From: Sabellastarte sp. h YS-2021
Lineage: Eukaryota > Annelida > Polychaeta > Sabellida > Sabellidae
DNA: 64,000 nucleotides
Assembly: GCA_964017235.1 (NCBI GenBank)
Contig: OZ024936.1
Span: forward strand, 56,347,028-56,411,027
Direction: 5' to 3'
The translations under genes and the position numbers were made by a program. The stretch's first letter is position 1. Each line of letters begins with the position of its first letter. This document shows positions 50,411 through 63,800 of the stretch, one piece after another. The notes beneath the pieces were generated by a model. That model did not search any database and had not been told where the DNA came from. It saw nothing but the letters and a program-made list of their open reading frames with translations.

Positions 50411-52020
50411 GCTTGCCTAGGGGCTTATTTGGGTATTTTCTTTTGCTTCATAATTGCTATTATTAATCAACAGCCTTGGTGGGTTGTGGGTAAATAGCTT
50501 ATTTGAACAATATACCTGCACTTAGGAGGTCATTTTTATGCACTTATAGCATCTAAAAGCCCCATAAGTTTGAGATTGCTACATTTAGTGCTGTTTTTTT
50601 TCTTTTAACTGTTCCATAAATACCAGAAGTTTATATTCATCACTGGGTATTGACAGTCTGAGGTCAGGCAGAATACAAGCAAACTCTGTCTTGGGGCTCT
50701 TAGAAGGTCATATTTGGTCTCATTTTGTCCTCTAAAAGCCCCTGTATATGCCTTAATCATAAAAAATCAATGACAGCTTTTGTTTTTTTGTGACTTTCTA
50801 ATATGTTAGCTTCTTCGCCCAAGGGCTTATTTGGGTATTTTCTGTTGCTCCATAATTGTCATTATTAAGGAACAGGCCTTGATGGGTTGTGGGTAAATAG
50901 CATATATGAACAATATACCTTCACTTAGGAGGTCATTTTTAGCCCTCATGTCATCTAACAGCCCCATCAGTTTGAGATTGTTAGATTGAGTGCTGGTTTG
51001 GTCTTTTAACTGTTCCATAAATACCAGAATAGTTAATATTCATCACTGGGTATTGGTAGTTTGAGGATAGGCAGAATACAAGCAAACTCTGTCTTGGGGC
51101 TCTTAGAAGGTCATATTTGGTCTCATTTTGTCCTCTAACAGCCCCTGTATATGATTTGATCGTAAAAGGTCAATGACACCTTTTGTTTATTGGAGACTTT
51201 CTAATATGCTATCTTGCTTGCCTAGGGGCTTATTTGGGTATTTTCTTTTGCTCCATAATTGCTATTATTAATCAACAGCCTTGGTGGGTTGTGGGTAAAT
51301 AGCTTATTTGAACAATATACCTGCACTTAGGAGGTCATTTTTATGCACTTATAGCATCTAAAAGCCCCATAAGTTTGAGATTGCTACATTTAGTGCTGTT
51401 TTTTTTCTTTTAACTGTTCCATAAATACCAGAAGTTTATATTCATCACTGGGTATTGACAGTCTGAGGTCAGGCAGAATACAAGCAAACTCTGTCTTGGG
51501 GCTCTTAGAAGGTCATATTTGGTCTCATTTTGTCCTCTAACAGCCCCTGTATATGACTTGATCATAAAAAATCAATGACAAATTTTGTTTTTTTGTGACT
51601 TTCTAATATGTTAGCTTGGTCGCCCAAGGGCTTATTTGGGTATTTTCTGTTGCTCCATAATTGTCATTATTAAGGAACAGGCCTTGATGGGTTGTGGGTA
51701 AATAGCATATATGAACAATATACCTTCACTTAGGAGGTCATTTTTAGCCCTCATATCATCTAACAGCCCCATCAGTTTGAGATTGTTAGATTGAGTGCTG
51801 GTTTGGTCTTTTAACTGTTCCATAAATACCAGAATAGTTAATATTCATCACTGGGTATTGGTAGTTTGAGGATAGGCAGAATACAAGCAAACTCTGTCTT
51901 GGGGCTCTTAGAAGGTCATATTTGGTCTCATTTTGTCCTCTAACAGCCCCTGTATATGATTTGATCGTAAAAGGTCAATGACACCTTTTGTTTATTGGAG
52001 ACTTTCTAATATGCTATCTT

Positions 52021-52419
52021 GCTTGCCTAGGGGCTTATTTGGGTATTTTCTTTTGCTCCATAATTGCTATTATTAATCAACAGCCTTGGTGGGTTGTGGG
52101 TAAATAGCTTATTTGAAGAATATACCTGCACTTAGGTCATTTTTATGCACTTATAGCATCTAAAAGCCCATAAGTTTGAGATTGTTACATTTAGTGCTGT
52201 TTTTTTTTCTTTTAACTGTTCCATAAATACCAGAAGTTTATATTCATCACTGGGTATTGACAGTCTGAGGTCAGGCAGAATACAAGCAAACTCTGTCTTG
52301 GGGCTCTTAGAAGGTCATATTTGGTCTCATTTTGTCCTCTAACAGCCCCTGTATATGATTTGATCGTAAAAGATCAATGACACCTTTTGTTTATTGGAGA
52401 CTTTCTAATATGCTATCTT
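52021..52419. repeat. B/A hybrid monomer, type 2 (second)
   Basis: Same structure as the hybrid at 47200 and 4,821 bp downstream, so it is the homologous unit of the next HOR copy. The B monomer after it begins GCTTGTCTAGGGG, a private C-to-T change. Confidence 0.85.
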
Positions 52420-53622
52420 GCTTGTCTAGGGGCTTATTTGGGTATTTTCTTTTGCTCCATAATTGCTATTATTAATCAACAGCCTTGGTGGGTTGTGGGT
52501 AAATAACTTATTTGAACAATATACCTGCACTTAGGAGGTCATTTTTATGCACTTATAGCATCTAAAAGCCCCATCAGTTTGAGATTGTTACATTTAGTGC
52601 TGTTTTTTTTCTTTTAACTGTTCCATAAATACCAGAAGTTTATATTCATCACTGGGTATTGACAGTCTGAGGTCAGGCAGAATACAAGCAAACTCTGTCT
52701 TGGGGCTCTTAGAAGGTCATATTTGGTCTCATTTTGTCCTCTAACAGCCCCTGTATATGACTTGATCATAAAAAATCAATGACAAATTTTGTTTTTTTGT
52801 GACTTTCTAATATGTTAGCTTGGTCGCCCAAGGGCTTATTTGGGTACTTTCTGTTGCTCCATAATTGTCATTATTAAGGAACAGGCCTTGATGGGTTGTG
52901 GGTAAATAGCATATATGAACAATATACCTTCACTTAGGAGGTCATTTTTAGCCCTCATATCATCTAACAGCCCCATCAGTTTGAGATTGTTAGATTGAGT
53001 GCTGGTTTGGTCTTTTAACTGTTCCATAAATACCAGAATAGTTAATATTCATCACTGGGTATTGGTAGTTTGAGGATAGGCAGAATACAAGCAAACTCTG
53101 TCTTGGGGCTCTTAGAAGGTCATATTTGGTCTCATTTTGTCCTCTAACAGCCCCTGTATATGATTTGATTGTAAAAGGTCAATGACACCTTTTGTTTATT
53201 GGAGACTTTCTAATATGCTATCTTGCTTGCCTAGGGGCTTATTTGGGTATTTTCTTTTGCTCCATAATTGCTATTATTAATCAACAGCCTTGGTGGGTTG
53301 TGGGTAAATAGCTTATTTGAACAATATACCTGCACTTAGGAGGTCATTTTTATGCACTTATAGCATCTAAAAGCCCCATAAGTTTGAGATTGTTACATTT
53401 AGTGCTGTTTTTTTTCTTTTAACTGTTCCATAAATACCAGAAGTTTATATTCATCACTGGGTATTGACAGTCTGAGGTCAGGCAGAATACAAGCAAACTC
53501 TGTCTTGGGGCTCTTAGAAGGTCATATTTGGTCTCATTTTGTCCTCTAACAGCCCCTGTATATGACTTGATCATAAAAAATCAATGACAAATTTTGTTTT
53601 TTTGTGACTTTCTAATATGTTA

Positions 53623-56600
53623 GCTTGGTCGCCCAAGGGCTTATTTGGGTATTTTCTGTTGCTCCATAATTGTCATTATTAAGGAACAGGCCTTGATGGG
53701 TTGTGGGTAAATAGCATATATGAACAATATACCTTCACTTAGGAGGTCATTTTTAGCCCTCATATCATCTAACAGCCCCATCAGTTTGAGATTGTTAGAT
53801 TGAGTGCTGGTTTGGTCTTTTAACTGTTCCATAAATACCAGAATAGTTAATATTCATCACTGGGTATTAGTAGTTTGAGGATAGGCAGAATACAAGCAAA
53901 CTCTGTCTTGGGGCTCTTAGAAGGTCATATTTGGTCTCATTTTGTCCTCTAACAGCCCCTGTATATGATTTGATCGTAAAAGATCAATGACACCTTTTGT
54001 TTATTGGAGACTTTCTAATATGCTATCTTGCTTGCCTAGGGGCTTATTTGGGTATTTTCGTTTGCTCCATAATTGCTATTATTAATCAACAGCCTTGGTG
54101 GGTTGTGGGTAAATAGCTTATTTGAACAATATACCTCCACTTAGGAGGTCATTTTTATGCACTTATAGCATCTAAAAGCCCCATAAGTTTGAGATTGTTA
54201 CATTTAGTGCTGTTTTTTTTCTTTTAACTGTTCCATAAATACCAGAAGTTTATATTCATCACTGGGTATTGACAGTCTGAGGTCAGGCAGAATACAAGCA
54301 AACTCTGTCTTGGGGCTCTTAGAAGGTCATATTTGGTCTCATTTTGTCCTCTAAAAGCCCCTGTATATGCCTTAATCATAAAAAATCAATGACAGCTTTT
54401 GTTTTTTTGTGACTTTCTAATATGTTAGCTTCTTCGCCCAAGGACTTATTTGGGTATTTTCTGTTGCTCCATAATTGTCATTATTAAGGAACAGGCCTTG
54501 ATGGGTTGTGGGTAAATGGCATATATGAACAATATACCTTCACTTAGGAGGTCATTTTTAGCCCTCATATCATCTAACAGCCCCCATCAGTTTGAGATTG
54601 TTAGATTGAGTGCTGGTTTGGTCTTTTAACTGTTCCATAAATACCAGAATAGTTAATATTCATCACTGGGTATTGGTAGTTTGAGGATAGGCAGAATACA
54701 AGCAAACTCTGTCTTGGGGCTCTTAGAAGGTCATATTTGGTCTCATTTTGTCCTCTAACAGCCCCTGTATATGACTTGATCATAAAAAATCAATGACAAA
54801 TTTTGTTTTTTTGTGACTTTCTAATATGTTAGCTTGGTCGCCCAAGGGCTTATTTGGGTACTTTCTGTTGCTCCATAATTGTCATTATTAAGGAACAGGC
54901 CTTGATGGGTTGTGGGTAAATAGCATATATGAACAATATACCTTCACTTAGGAGGTCATTTTTAGCCCTCATATCATCTAACAGCCCCATCAGTTTGAGA
55001 TTGTTAGATTGAGTGCTGGTTTGGTCTTTTAACTGTTCCATAAATACCAGAATAGTTAATATTCATCACTGGGTATTGGTAGTTTGAGGATAGGCAGAAT
55101 ACAAGCAAACTCTGTCTTGGGGCTCTTAGAAGGTCATATTTGGTCTCATTTTGTCCTCTAACAGCCCCTGTATATGATTTGATTGTAAAAGGTCAATGAC
55201 ACCTTTTGTTTATTGGAGACTTTCTAATATGCTATCTTGCTTGCCTAGGGGCTTATTTGGGTATTTTCTTTTGCTCCATAATTGCTATTATTAATCAACA
55301 GCCTTGGTGGGTTGTGGGTAAATAGCTTATTTGAACAATATACCTGCACTTAGGAGGTCATTTTTATGCACTTATAGCATCTAAAAGCCCCATAAGTTTG
55401 AGATTGTTACATTTAGTGCTGTTTTTTTTCTTTTAACTGTTCCATAAATACCAGAAGTTTATATTCATCACTGGGTATTGACAGTCTGAGGTCAGGCAGA
55501 ATACAAGCAAACTCTGTCTTGGGGCTCTTAGAAGGTCATATTTGGTCTCATTTTGTCCTCTAACAGCCCCTGTATATGACTTGATCATAAAAAATCAATG
55601 ACAAATTTTGTTTTTTTGTGACTTTCTAATATGTTAGCTTGGTCGCCCAAGGGCTTATTTGGGTATTTTCTGTTGCTCCATAATTGTCATTATTAAGGAA
55701 CAGGCCTTGATGGGTTGTGGGTAAATAGCATATATGAACAATATACCTTCACTTAGGAGGTCATTTTTAGCCCTCATATCATCTAACAGCCCCATCAGTT
55801 TGAGATTGTTAGATTGAGTGCTGGTTTGGTCTTTTAACTGTTCCATAAATACCAGAATAGTTAATATTCATCACTGGGTATTAGTAGTTTGAGGATAGGC
55901 AGAATACAAGCAAACGCTGTCTTGGGGCTCTTAGAAGGTCATATTTGGTCTCATTTTGTCCTCTAACAGCCCCTGTATATGATTTGATCGTAAAAGATCA
56001 ATGACACCTTTTGTTTATTGGAGACTTTCTAATATGCTATCTTGCTTGCCTAGGGGCTTATTTGGGTATTTTCGTTTGCTCCATAATTGCTATTATTAAT
56101 CAACAGCCTTGGTGGGTTGTGGGTAAATAGCTTATTTGAACAATATACCTCCACTTAGGAGGTCATTTTTATGCACTTATAGCATCTAAAAGCCCCATAA
56201 GTTTGAGATTGTTACATTTAGTGCTGTTTTTTTTCTTTTAACTGTTCCATAAATACCAGAAGTTTATATTCATCACTGGGTATTGACAGTCTGAGGTCAG
56301 GCAGAATACAAGCAAACTCTGTCTTGGGGCTCTTAGAAGGTCATATTTGGTCTCATTTTGTCCTCTAAAAGCCCCTGTATATGCCTTAATCATAAAAAAT
56401 CAATGACAGCTTTTGTTTTTTTGTGACTTTCTAATATGTTAGCTTCTTCGCCCAAGGACTTATTTGGGTATTTTCTGTTGCTCCATAATTGTCATTATTA
56501 AGGAACAGGCCTTGATGGGTTGTGGGTAAATGGCATATATGAACAATATACCTTCACTTAGGAGGTCATTTTTAGCCCTCATATCATCTAACAGCCCCCA

Positions 56601-57247
56601 TCAGTTTGAGATTGTTAGATTGAGTGCTGGTTTGGTCTTTTAACTGTTCCATAAATACCAGAATAGTTAATATTCATCACTGGGTATTGGTAGTTTGAGG
56701 ATAGGCAGAATACAAGCAAACTCTGTCTTGGGGCTCTTAGAAGGTCATATTTGGTCTCATTTTGTCCTCTAACAGCCCCTGTATATGATTTGATCGTAAA
56801 AGATCAATGACACCTTTTGTTTATTGGAGACTTTCTAATATGCTATCTTGCTTGCCTAGGGGCTTATTTGGGTATTTTCTTTTGCTCCATAATTGCTATT
56901 ATTAATCAACAGCCTTGGTGGGTTGCGGGTAAATAGCTTATTTGAACAATATACCTGCACTTAGGAGGTCATTTTTATGCACTTATAGCATCTAAAAGCC
57001 CCATCAGTTTGAGATTGTTACATTTAGTGCTGTTTTTTTTCTTTTAACTGTTCCATAAATACCAGAAGTTTATATTCATCACTGGGTATTGACAGTCTGA
57101 GGTCAGGCAGAATACAAGCAAACTCTGTCTTGGGGCTCTTAGAAGGTCATATTTGGTCTCATTTTGTCCTCTAACAGCCCCTGTATATGACTTGATCATA
57201 AAAAATCAATGACAAATTTTGTTTTTTTGTGACTTTCTAATATGTTA
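53623..57247. repeat. 3,625-bp nine-monomer HOR, copy 1
   Basis: In order: a dimer with GGTATTAGTAG, an A/B hybrid with CAAGGACTTATT and a five-C run, a dimer with GGGTACTTTC and GATTGTAAAAGG, a dimer with GGTATTAGTAG and CAAACGCTG, and a dimer with CAAGGACTTATT. The next copy starts at 57248. The private G of CAAACGCTG at 55916 recurs at 59541, exactly 3,625 bp on. B monomers after the GGTATTAGTAG copies have TTTTCGTTTGC and ATACCTCCAC, seen almost only in this block. Confidence 0.88.
54428..54831. repeat. A/B hybrid monomer (first), B monomer missing
   Basis: The 5' part is A (GCTTCTTCGCCC, CTGTTGCTCC, AGAATAGTTAATATTC). The 3' end is B (TGACTTGATCATAAAAAATC, GACAAATTTTG, TTTGTGACTTTC), and a new A starts directly at 54832. 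The breakpoint lies in the segment identical in A and B upstream of about 54772. The dimer is thereby shortened to one 404-bp monomer, the reverse of the B/A hybrids. Confidence 0.88.
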
Positions 57248-60200
57248 GCTTGGTCGCCCAAGGGCTTATTTGGGTATTTTCTGTTGCTCCATAATTGTCA
57301 TTATTAAGGAACAGGCCTTGATGGGTTGTGGGTAAATAGCATATATGAACAATATACCTTCACTTAGGAGGTCATTTTTAGCCCTCATATCATCTAACAG
57401 CCCCATCAGTTTGAGATTGTTAGATTGAGTGCTGGTTTGGTCTTTTAACTGTTCCATAAATACCAGAATAGTTAATATTCATCACTGGGTATTAGTAGTT
57501 TGAGGATAGGCAGAATACAAGCAAACTCTGTCTTGGGGCTCTTAGAAGGTCATATTTGGTCTCATTTTGTCCTCTAACAGCCCCTGTATATGATTTGATC
57601 GTAAAAGATCAATGACACCTTTTGTTTATTGGAGACTTTCTAATATGCTATCTTGCTTGCCTAGGGGCTTATTTGGGTATTTTCGTTTGCTCCATAATTG
57701 CTATTATTAATCAACAGCCTTGGTGGGTTGTGGGTAAATAGCTTATTTGAACAATATACCTCCACTTAGGAGGTCATTTTTATGCACTTATAGCATCTAA
57801 AAGCCCCATAAGTTTGAGATTGTTACATTTAGTGCTGTTTTTTTTCTTTTAACTGTTCCATAAATACCAGAAGTTTATATTCATCACTGGGTATTGACAG
57901 TCTGAGGTCAGGCAGAATACAAGCAAACTCTGTCTTGGGGCTCTTAGAAGGTCATATTTGGTCTCATTTTGTCCTCTAAAAGCCCCTGTATATGCCTTAA
58001 TCATAAAAAATCAATGACAGCTTTTGTTTTTTTGTGACTTTCTAATATGTTAGCTTCTTCGCCCAAGGACTTATTTGGGTATTTTCTGTTGCTCCATAAT
58101 TGTCATTATTAAGGAACAGGCCTTGATGGGTTGTGGGTAAATGGCATATATGAACAATATACCTTCACTTAGGAGGTCATTTTTAGCCCTCATATCATCT
58201 AACAGCCCCCATCAGTTTGAGATTGTTAGATTGAGTGCTGGTTTGGTCTTTTAACTGTTCCATAAATACCAGAATAGTTAATATTCATCACTGGGTATTG
58301 GTAGTTTGAGGATAGGCAGAATACAAGCAAACTCTGTCTTGGGGCTCTTAGAAGGTCATATTTGGTCTCATTTTGTCCTCTAACAGCCCCTGTATATGAC
58401 TTGATCATAAAAAATCAATGACAAATTTTGTTTTTTTGTGACTTTCTAATATGTTAGCTTGGTCGCCCAAGGGCTTATTTGGGTACTTTCTGTTGCTCCA
58501 TAATTGTCATTATTAAGGAACAGGCCTTGATGGGTTGTGGGTAAATAGCATATATGAACAATATACCTTCACTTAGGAGGTCATTTTTAGCCCTCATATC
58601 ATCTAACAGCCCCATCAGTTTGAGATTGTTAGATTGAGTGCTGGTTTGGTCTTTTAACTGTTCCATAAATACCAGAATAGTTAATATTCATCACTGGGTA
58701 TTGGTAGTTTGAGGATAGGCAGAATACAAGCAAACTCTGTCTTGGGGCTCTTAGAAGGTCATATTTGGTCTCATTTTGTCCTCTAACAGCCCCTGTATAT
58801 GATTTGATTGTAAAAGGTCAATGACACCTTTTGTTTATTGGAGACTTTCTAATATGCTATCTTGCTTGCCTAGGGGCTTATTTGGGTATTTTCTTTTGCT
58901 CCATAATTGCTATTATTAATCAACAGCCTTGGTGGGTTGTGGGTAAATAGCTTATTTGAACAATATACCTGCACTTAGGAGGTCATTTTTATGCACTTAT
59001 AGCATCTAAAAGCCCCATAAGTTTGAGATTGTTACATTTAGTGCTGTTTTTTTTCTTTTAACTGTTCCATAAATACCAGAAGTTTATATTCATCACTGGG
59101 TATTGACAGTCTGAGGTCAGGCAGAATACAAGCAAACTCTGTCTTGGGGCTCTTAGAAGGTCATATTTGGTCTCATTTTGTCCTCTAACAGCCCCTGTAT
59201 ATGACTTGATCATAAAAAATCAATGACAAATTTTGTTTTTTTGTGACTTTCTAATATGTTAGCTTGGTCGCCCAAGGGCTTATTTGGGTATTTTCTGTTG
59301 CTCCATAATTGTCATTATTAAGGAACAGGCCTTGATGGGTTGTGGGTAAATAGCATATATGAACAATATACCTTCACTTAGGAGGTCATTTTTAGCCCTC
59401 ATATCATCTAACAGCCCCATCAGTTTGAGATTGTTAGATTGAGTGCTGGTTTGGTCTTTTAACTGTTCCATAAATACCAGAATAGTTAATATTCATCACT
59501 GGGTATTAGTAGTTTGAGGATAGGCAGAATACAAGCAAACGCTGTCTTGGGGCTCTTAGAAGGTCATATTTGGTCTCATTTTGTCCTCTAACAGCCCCTG
59601 TATATGATTTGATCGTAAAAGATCAATGACACCTTTTGTTTATTGGAGACTTTCTAATATGCTATCTTGCTTGCCTAGGGGCTTATTTGGGTATTTTCGT
59701 TTGCTCCATAATTGCTATTATTAATCAACAGCCTTGGTGGGTTGTGGGTAAATAGCTTATTTGAACAATATACCTCCACTTAGGAGGTCATTTTTATGCA
59801 CTTATAGCATCTAAAAGCCCCATAAGTTTGAGATTGTTACATTTAGTGCTGTTTTTTTTCTTTTAACTGTTCCATAAATACCAGAAGTTTATATTCATCA
59901 CTGGGTATTGACAGTCTGAGGTCAGGCAGAATACAAGCAAACTCTGTCTTGGGGCTCTTAGAAGGTCATATTTGGTCTCATTTTGTCCTCTAAAAGCCCC
60001 TGTATATGCCTTAATCATAAAAAATCAATGACAGCTTTTGTTTTTTTGTGACTTTCTAATATGTTAGCTTCTTCGCCCAAGGACTTATTTGGGTATTTTC
60101 TGTTGCTCCATAATTGTCATTATTAAGGAACAGGCCTTGATGGGTTGTGGGTAAATGGCATATATGAACAATATACCTTCACTTAGGAGGTCATTTTTAG

Positions 60201-60872
60201 CCCTCATATCATCTAACAGCCCCCATCAGTTTGAGATTGTTAGATTGAGTGCTGGTTTGGTCTTTTAACTGTTCCATAAATACCAGAATAGTTAATATTC
60301 ATCACTGGGTATTGGTAGTTTGAGGATAGGCAGAATACAAGCAAACTCTGTCTTGGGGCTCTTAGAAGGTCATATTTGGTCTCATTTTGTCCTCTAACAG
60401 CCCCTGTATATGATTTGATCGTAAAAGATCAATGACACCTTTTGTTTATTGGAGACTTTCTAATATGCTATCTTGCTTGCCTAGGGGCTTATTTGGGTAT
60501 TTTCTTTTGCTCCATAATTGCTATTATTAATCAACAGCCTTGGTGGGTTGTGGGTAAATAGCTTATTTGAACAATATACCTGCACTTAGGAGGTCATTTT
60601 TATGCACTTATAGCATCTAAAAGCCCCATCAGTTTGAGATTGTTACATTTAGTGCTGTTTTTTTTCTGTTAACTGTTCCATAAATACCAGAAGTTTATAT
60701 TCATCACTGGGTATTGACAGTCTGAGGTCAGGCAGAATACAAGCAAACTCTGTCTTGGGGCTCTTAGAAGGTCATATTTGGTCTCATTTTGTCCTCTAAC
60801 AGCCCCTGTATATGACTTGATCATAAAAAATCAATGACAAATTTTGTTTTTTTGTGACTTTCTAATATGTTA
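57248..60872. repeat. 3,625-bp nine-monomer HOR, copy 2
   Basis: It has the same order and spacing as copy 1 (1209, 805 and 1611 bp between successive intact A tags). Reading through, I noticed only a few differences, for example GGGTTGCGGGT at about 56925 in copy 1 against GGGTTGTGGGT here, and TTCTGTTAACTG at about 60665 here against TTCTTTTAACTG. This makes it one of the most recently homogenised parts of the window. Confidence 0.88.
58053..58456. repeat. A/B hybrid monomer (second), B monomer missing
   Basis: Apparently identical in structure to the hybrid at 54428 and exactly 3,625 bp downstream, in the same place of the next HOR copy. It therefore derives from the same exchange. Confidence 0.88.
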
Positions 60873-63800
60873 GCTTGGTCGCCCAAGGGCTTATTTGGGT
60901 ATTTTCTGTTGCTCCATAATTGTCATTATTAAGGAACAGGCCTTGATGGGTTGTGGGTAAATAGCATATATGAACAATATACCTTCACTTAGGAGGTCAT
61001 TTTTAGCCCTCATATCATCTAACAGCCCCATCAGTTTGAGATTGTTAGATTGAGTGCTGGTTTGGTCTTTTAACTGTTCCATAAATACCAGAATAGTTAA
61101 TATTCATCACTAGGTATTGGTAGTTTGAGGATAGGCAGAATACAAGCAAACTCTGTCTTGGGGCTCTTAGAAGGTCATATTTGGTCTCATTTTGTCCTCT
61201 AACAGCCCCTGTATATGATTTGATTGTAAAAGATCAATGACACCTTTTGTTTATTGGAGACTTTCTAATATGCTATCTTGCTTGCCTAGGGGCTTATTTG
61301 GGTATTTTCTTTTGCTCCATAATTGCTATTATTAATCAACAGCCTTGGTGGGTTGTGGGTAAATAGCTTATTTGAACAATATACCTGCACTTAGGAGGTC
61401 ATTTTTATGCACTTATAGCATCTAAAAGCCCCATAAGTTTGAGATTGTTGCATTTAGTGCTGTTTTTTTTCTTTTAACTGTTCCATAAATACCAGAAGTT
61501 TATATTCATCACTGGGTATTGACAGTCTGAGGTCAGGCAGAATACAAGCAAACTCTGTCTTGGGGCTCTTAGAAGGTCATATTTGGTCTCATTTTGTCCT
61601 CAAACAGCCCCTGTATATGACTTGATCATAAAAAATCAATGACAGATTTTGTTTTTTTGTGACTTTCTAATATGTTAGCTTGGTCGCCCAAGGGCTTATT
61701 TGGGTATTTTCTGTTGCTCCATAATTGTCATTATTAAGGAGCAGGCCTTGATGGGTTGTGGGTAAATAGCATATATGAACAATATACCTTCACTTAGGAG
61801 GTCATTTTTAGCCCTCATATCATCTAACAGCCCCATCAGTTTGAGATTGTTAGATTGAGTGCTGGTTTGGTCTTTTAACTGTTCCATAAATACCAGAATA
61901 GTTAATATTCATCACTGGGTATTAGTAGTTTGAGGATAGGCAGAATACAAGCAAACTCTGTCTTGGGGCTCTTAGAAGGTCATATTTGGTCTCATTTTGT
62001 CCTCTAACAGCCCCTGTATATGATTTGATCGTAAAAGATCAATGACACCTTTTGTTTATTGGAGACTTTCTAATATGCTATCTTGCTTGCCTAGGGGCTT
62101 ATTTGGGTATTTTCGTTTGCTCCATAATTGCTATTATTAATCAACAGCCTTGGTGGGTTGTGGGTAAATAGCTTATTTGAACAATATACCTGCACTTAGG
62201 AGGTCATTTTTATGCACTTATAGCATCTAAAAGCCCCATAAGTTTGAGATTGTTACATTTAGTGCTGTTTTTTTTCTTTTAACTGTTCCATAAATACCAG
62301 AAGTTTATATTCATCACTGGGTATTGACAGTCTGAGGTCAGGCAGAATACAAGCAAACTCTGTCTTGGGGCTCTTAGAAGGTCATATTTGGTCTCATTTT
62401 GTCCTCTAAAAGCCCCTGTATATGCCTTAATCATAAAAAATCAATGACAGCTTTTGTTTTTTTGTGACTTTCTAATATGTTAGCTTCTTCGCCCAAGGGC
62501 TTATTTGGGTATTTTCTGTTGCTCCATAATTGTCATTATTAAGGAACAGGCCTTGATGGGTTGTGGGTAAATGGCATATATGAACAATATACCTTCACTT
62601 AGGAGGTCATTTTTAGCCCTCATATCATCTAACAGCCCCCATCAGTTTGAGATTGTTAGATTGAGTGCTGGTTTGGTCTTTTAACTGTTCCATAAATACC
62701 AGAATAGTTAATATTCATCACTGGGTATTGGTAGTTTGAGGATAGGCAGAATACAAGCAAACTCTGTCTTGGGGCTCTTAGAAGGTCATATTTGGTCTCA
62801 TTTTGTCCTCTAACAGCCCCTGTATATGATTTGATCGTAAAAGATCAATGACACCTTTTGTTTATTGGAGACTTTCTAATATGCTATCTTGCTTGCCTAG
62901 GGGCTTATTTGGGTATTTTCTTTTGCTCCATAATTGCTATTATTAATCAACAGCCTTGGTGGGTTGTGGGTAAATAGCTTATTTGAACAATATACCTGCA
63001 CTTAGGAGGTCATTTTTATGCACTTATAGCATCTAAAAGCCCCATCAGTTTGAGATTGTTACATTTAGTGCTGTTCTTTTTCTTTTAACTGTTCCATAAA
63101 TACCAGAAGTTTATATTCATCACTGGGTATTGACAGTCTGAGGTCAGGCAGAATACAAGCAAACTCTGTCTTGGGGCTCTTAGAAGGTCATATTTGGTCT
63201 CATTTTGTCCTCTAACAGCCCCTGTATATGACTTGATCATAAAAAATCAATGACAAATTTTGTTTTTTTGTGACTTTCTAATATGTTAGCTTGGTCACCC
63301 AAGGGCTTATTTGGGTACTTTCTGTTGCTCCATAATTGTCATTATTAAGGAACAGGCCTTGATGGGTTGTGGGTAAATAGCATATATGAACAATATACCT
63401 TCACTTAGGAGGTCATTTTTAGCCCTCATATCATCTAACAGCCCCATCAGTTTGAGATTGTTAGATTGAATGCTGGTATGGTCTTTTAACTGTTCCATAA
63501 ATACCAGAATAGTTAATATTCATCACTGGGTATTGGTAGTTTGAGGATAGGCAGAATACAAGCAAACTCTGTCTTGGGGCTCTTAGAAGGTCATATTTGG
63601 TCTCATTTTGTCCTCTAACAGCCCCTGTATATGATTTGATTGTAAAAGGTCAATGACACCTTTTGTTTATTGGAGACTTTCTAATATGCTATCTTGCTTG
63701 CCTAGGGGCTTATTTGGGTATTTTCTTTTGCTCCATAATTGCTATTATTAATCAACAGCCTTGGTGGGTTGTGGGTAAATAGCTTATTTGAACAATATAC

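Larger units (their letters stand above)
34740..53622. repeat. Sub-array 7: multi-kilobase HORs containing trimers
   Basis: Dimers (~802-805 bp) are mixed with seven ~1,204-bp trimers that carry an extra B/A hybrid monomer. A strongly tagged A copy (CCATATTTGTC, GATGGTTTGTGG) occurs near 34758, 43998 and 48819. The last two define a 4,821-bp HOR whose internal spacings (805, 1203, 805, 1204, 804) are repeated almost exactly after 48801. A CTCATGTCATC tag occurs near 36768, 39581, 42392, 46006 and 50827. The block starting at 34740 reappears at 43980, 9,240 bp later, including an AACAACATACCTGCACGTAGG-type B monomer at about 37252 and 46490. Confidence 0.85.

Noticed and set aside
34740-53622. 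Assembly collapse or mis-join as the reason for the 1.2-kb trimers
   Set aside because: Not excluded without reads, but the hybrids recur at consistent HOR periods with shared private variants (39116 and 41927), which random mis-joins would not produce.
54601-54783. 60-codon minus-strand frame in the A/B hybrid monomer (also 58226-58408)
   Set aside because: It is a by-product of the five-C frameshift plus the A/B junction; both copies come from one HOR duplication and nothing suggests translation.
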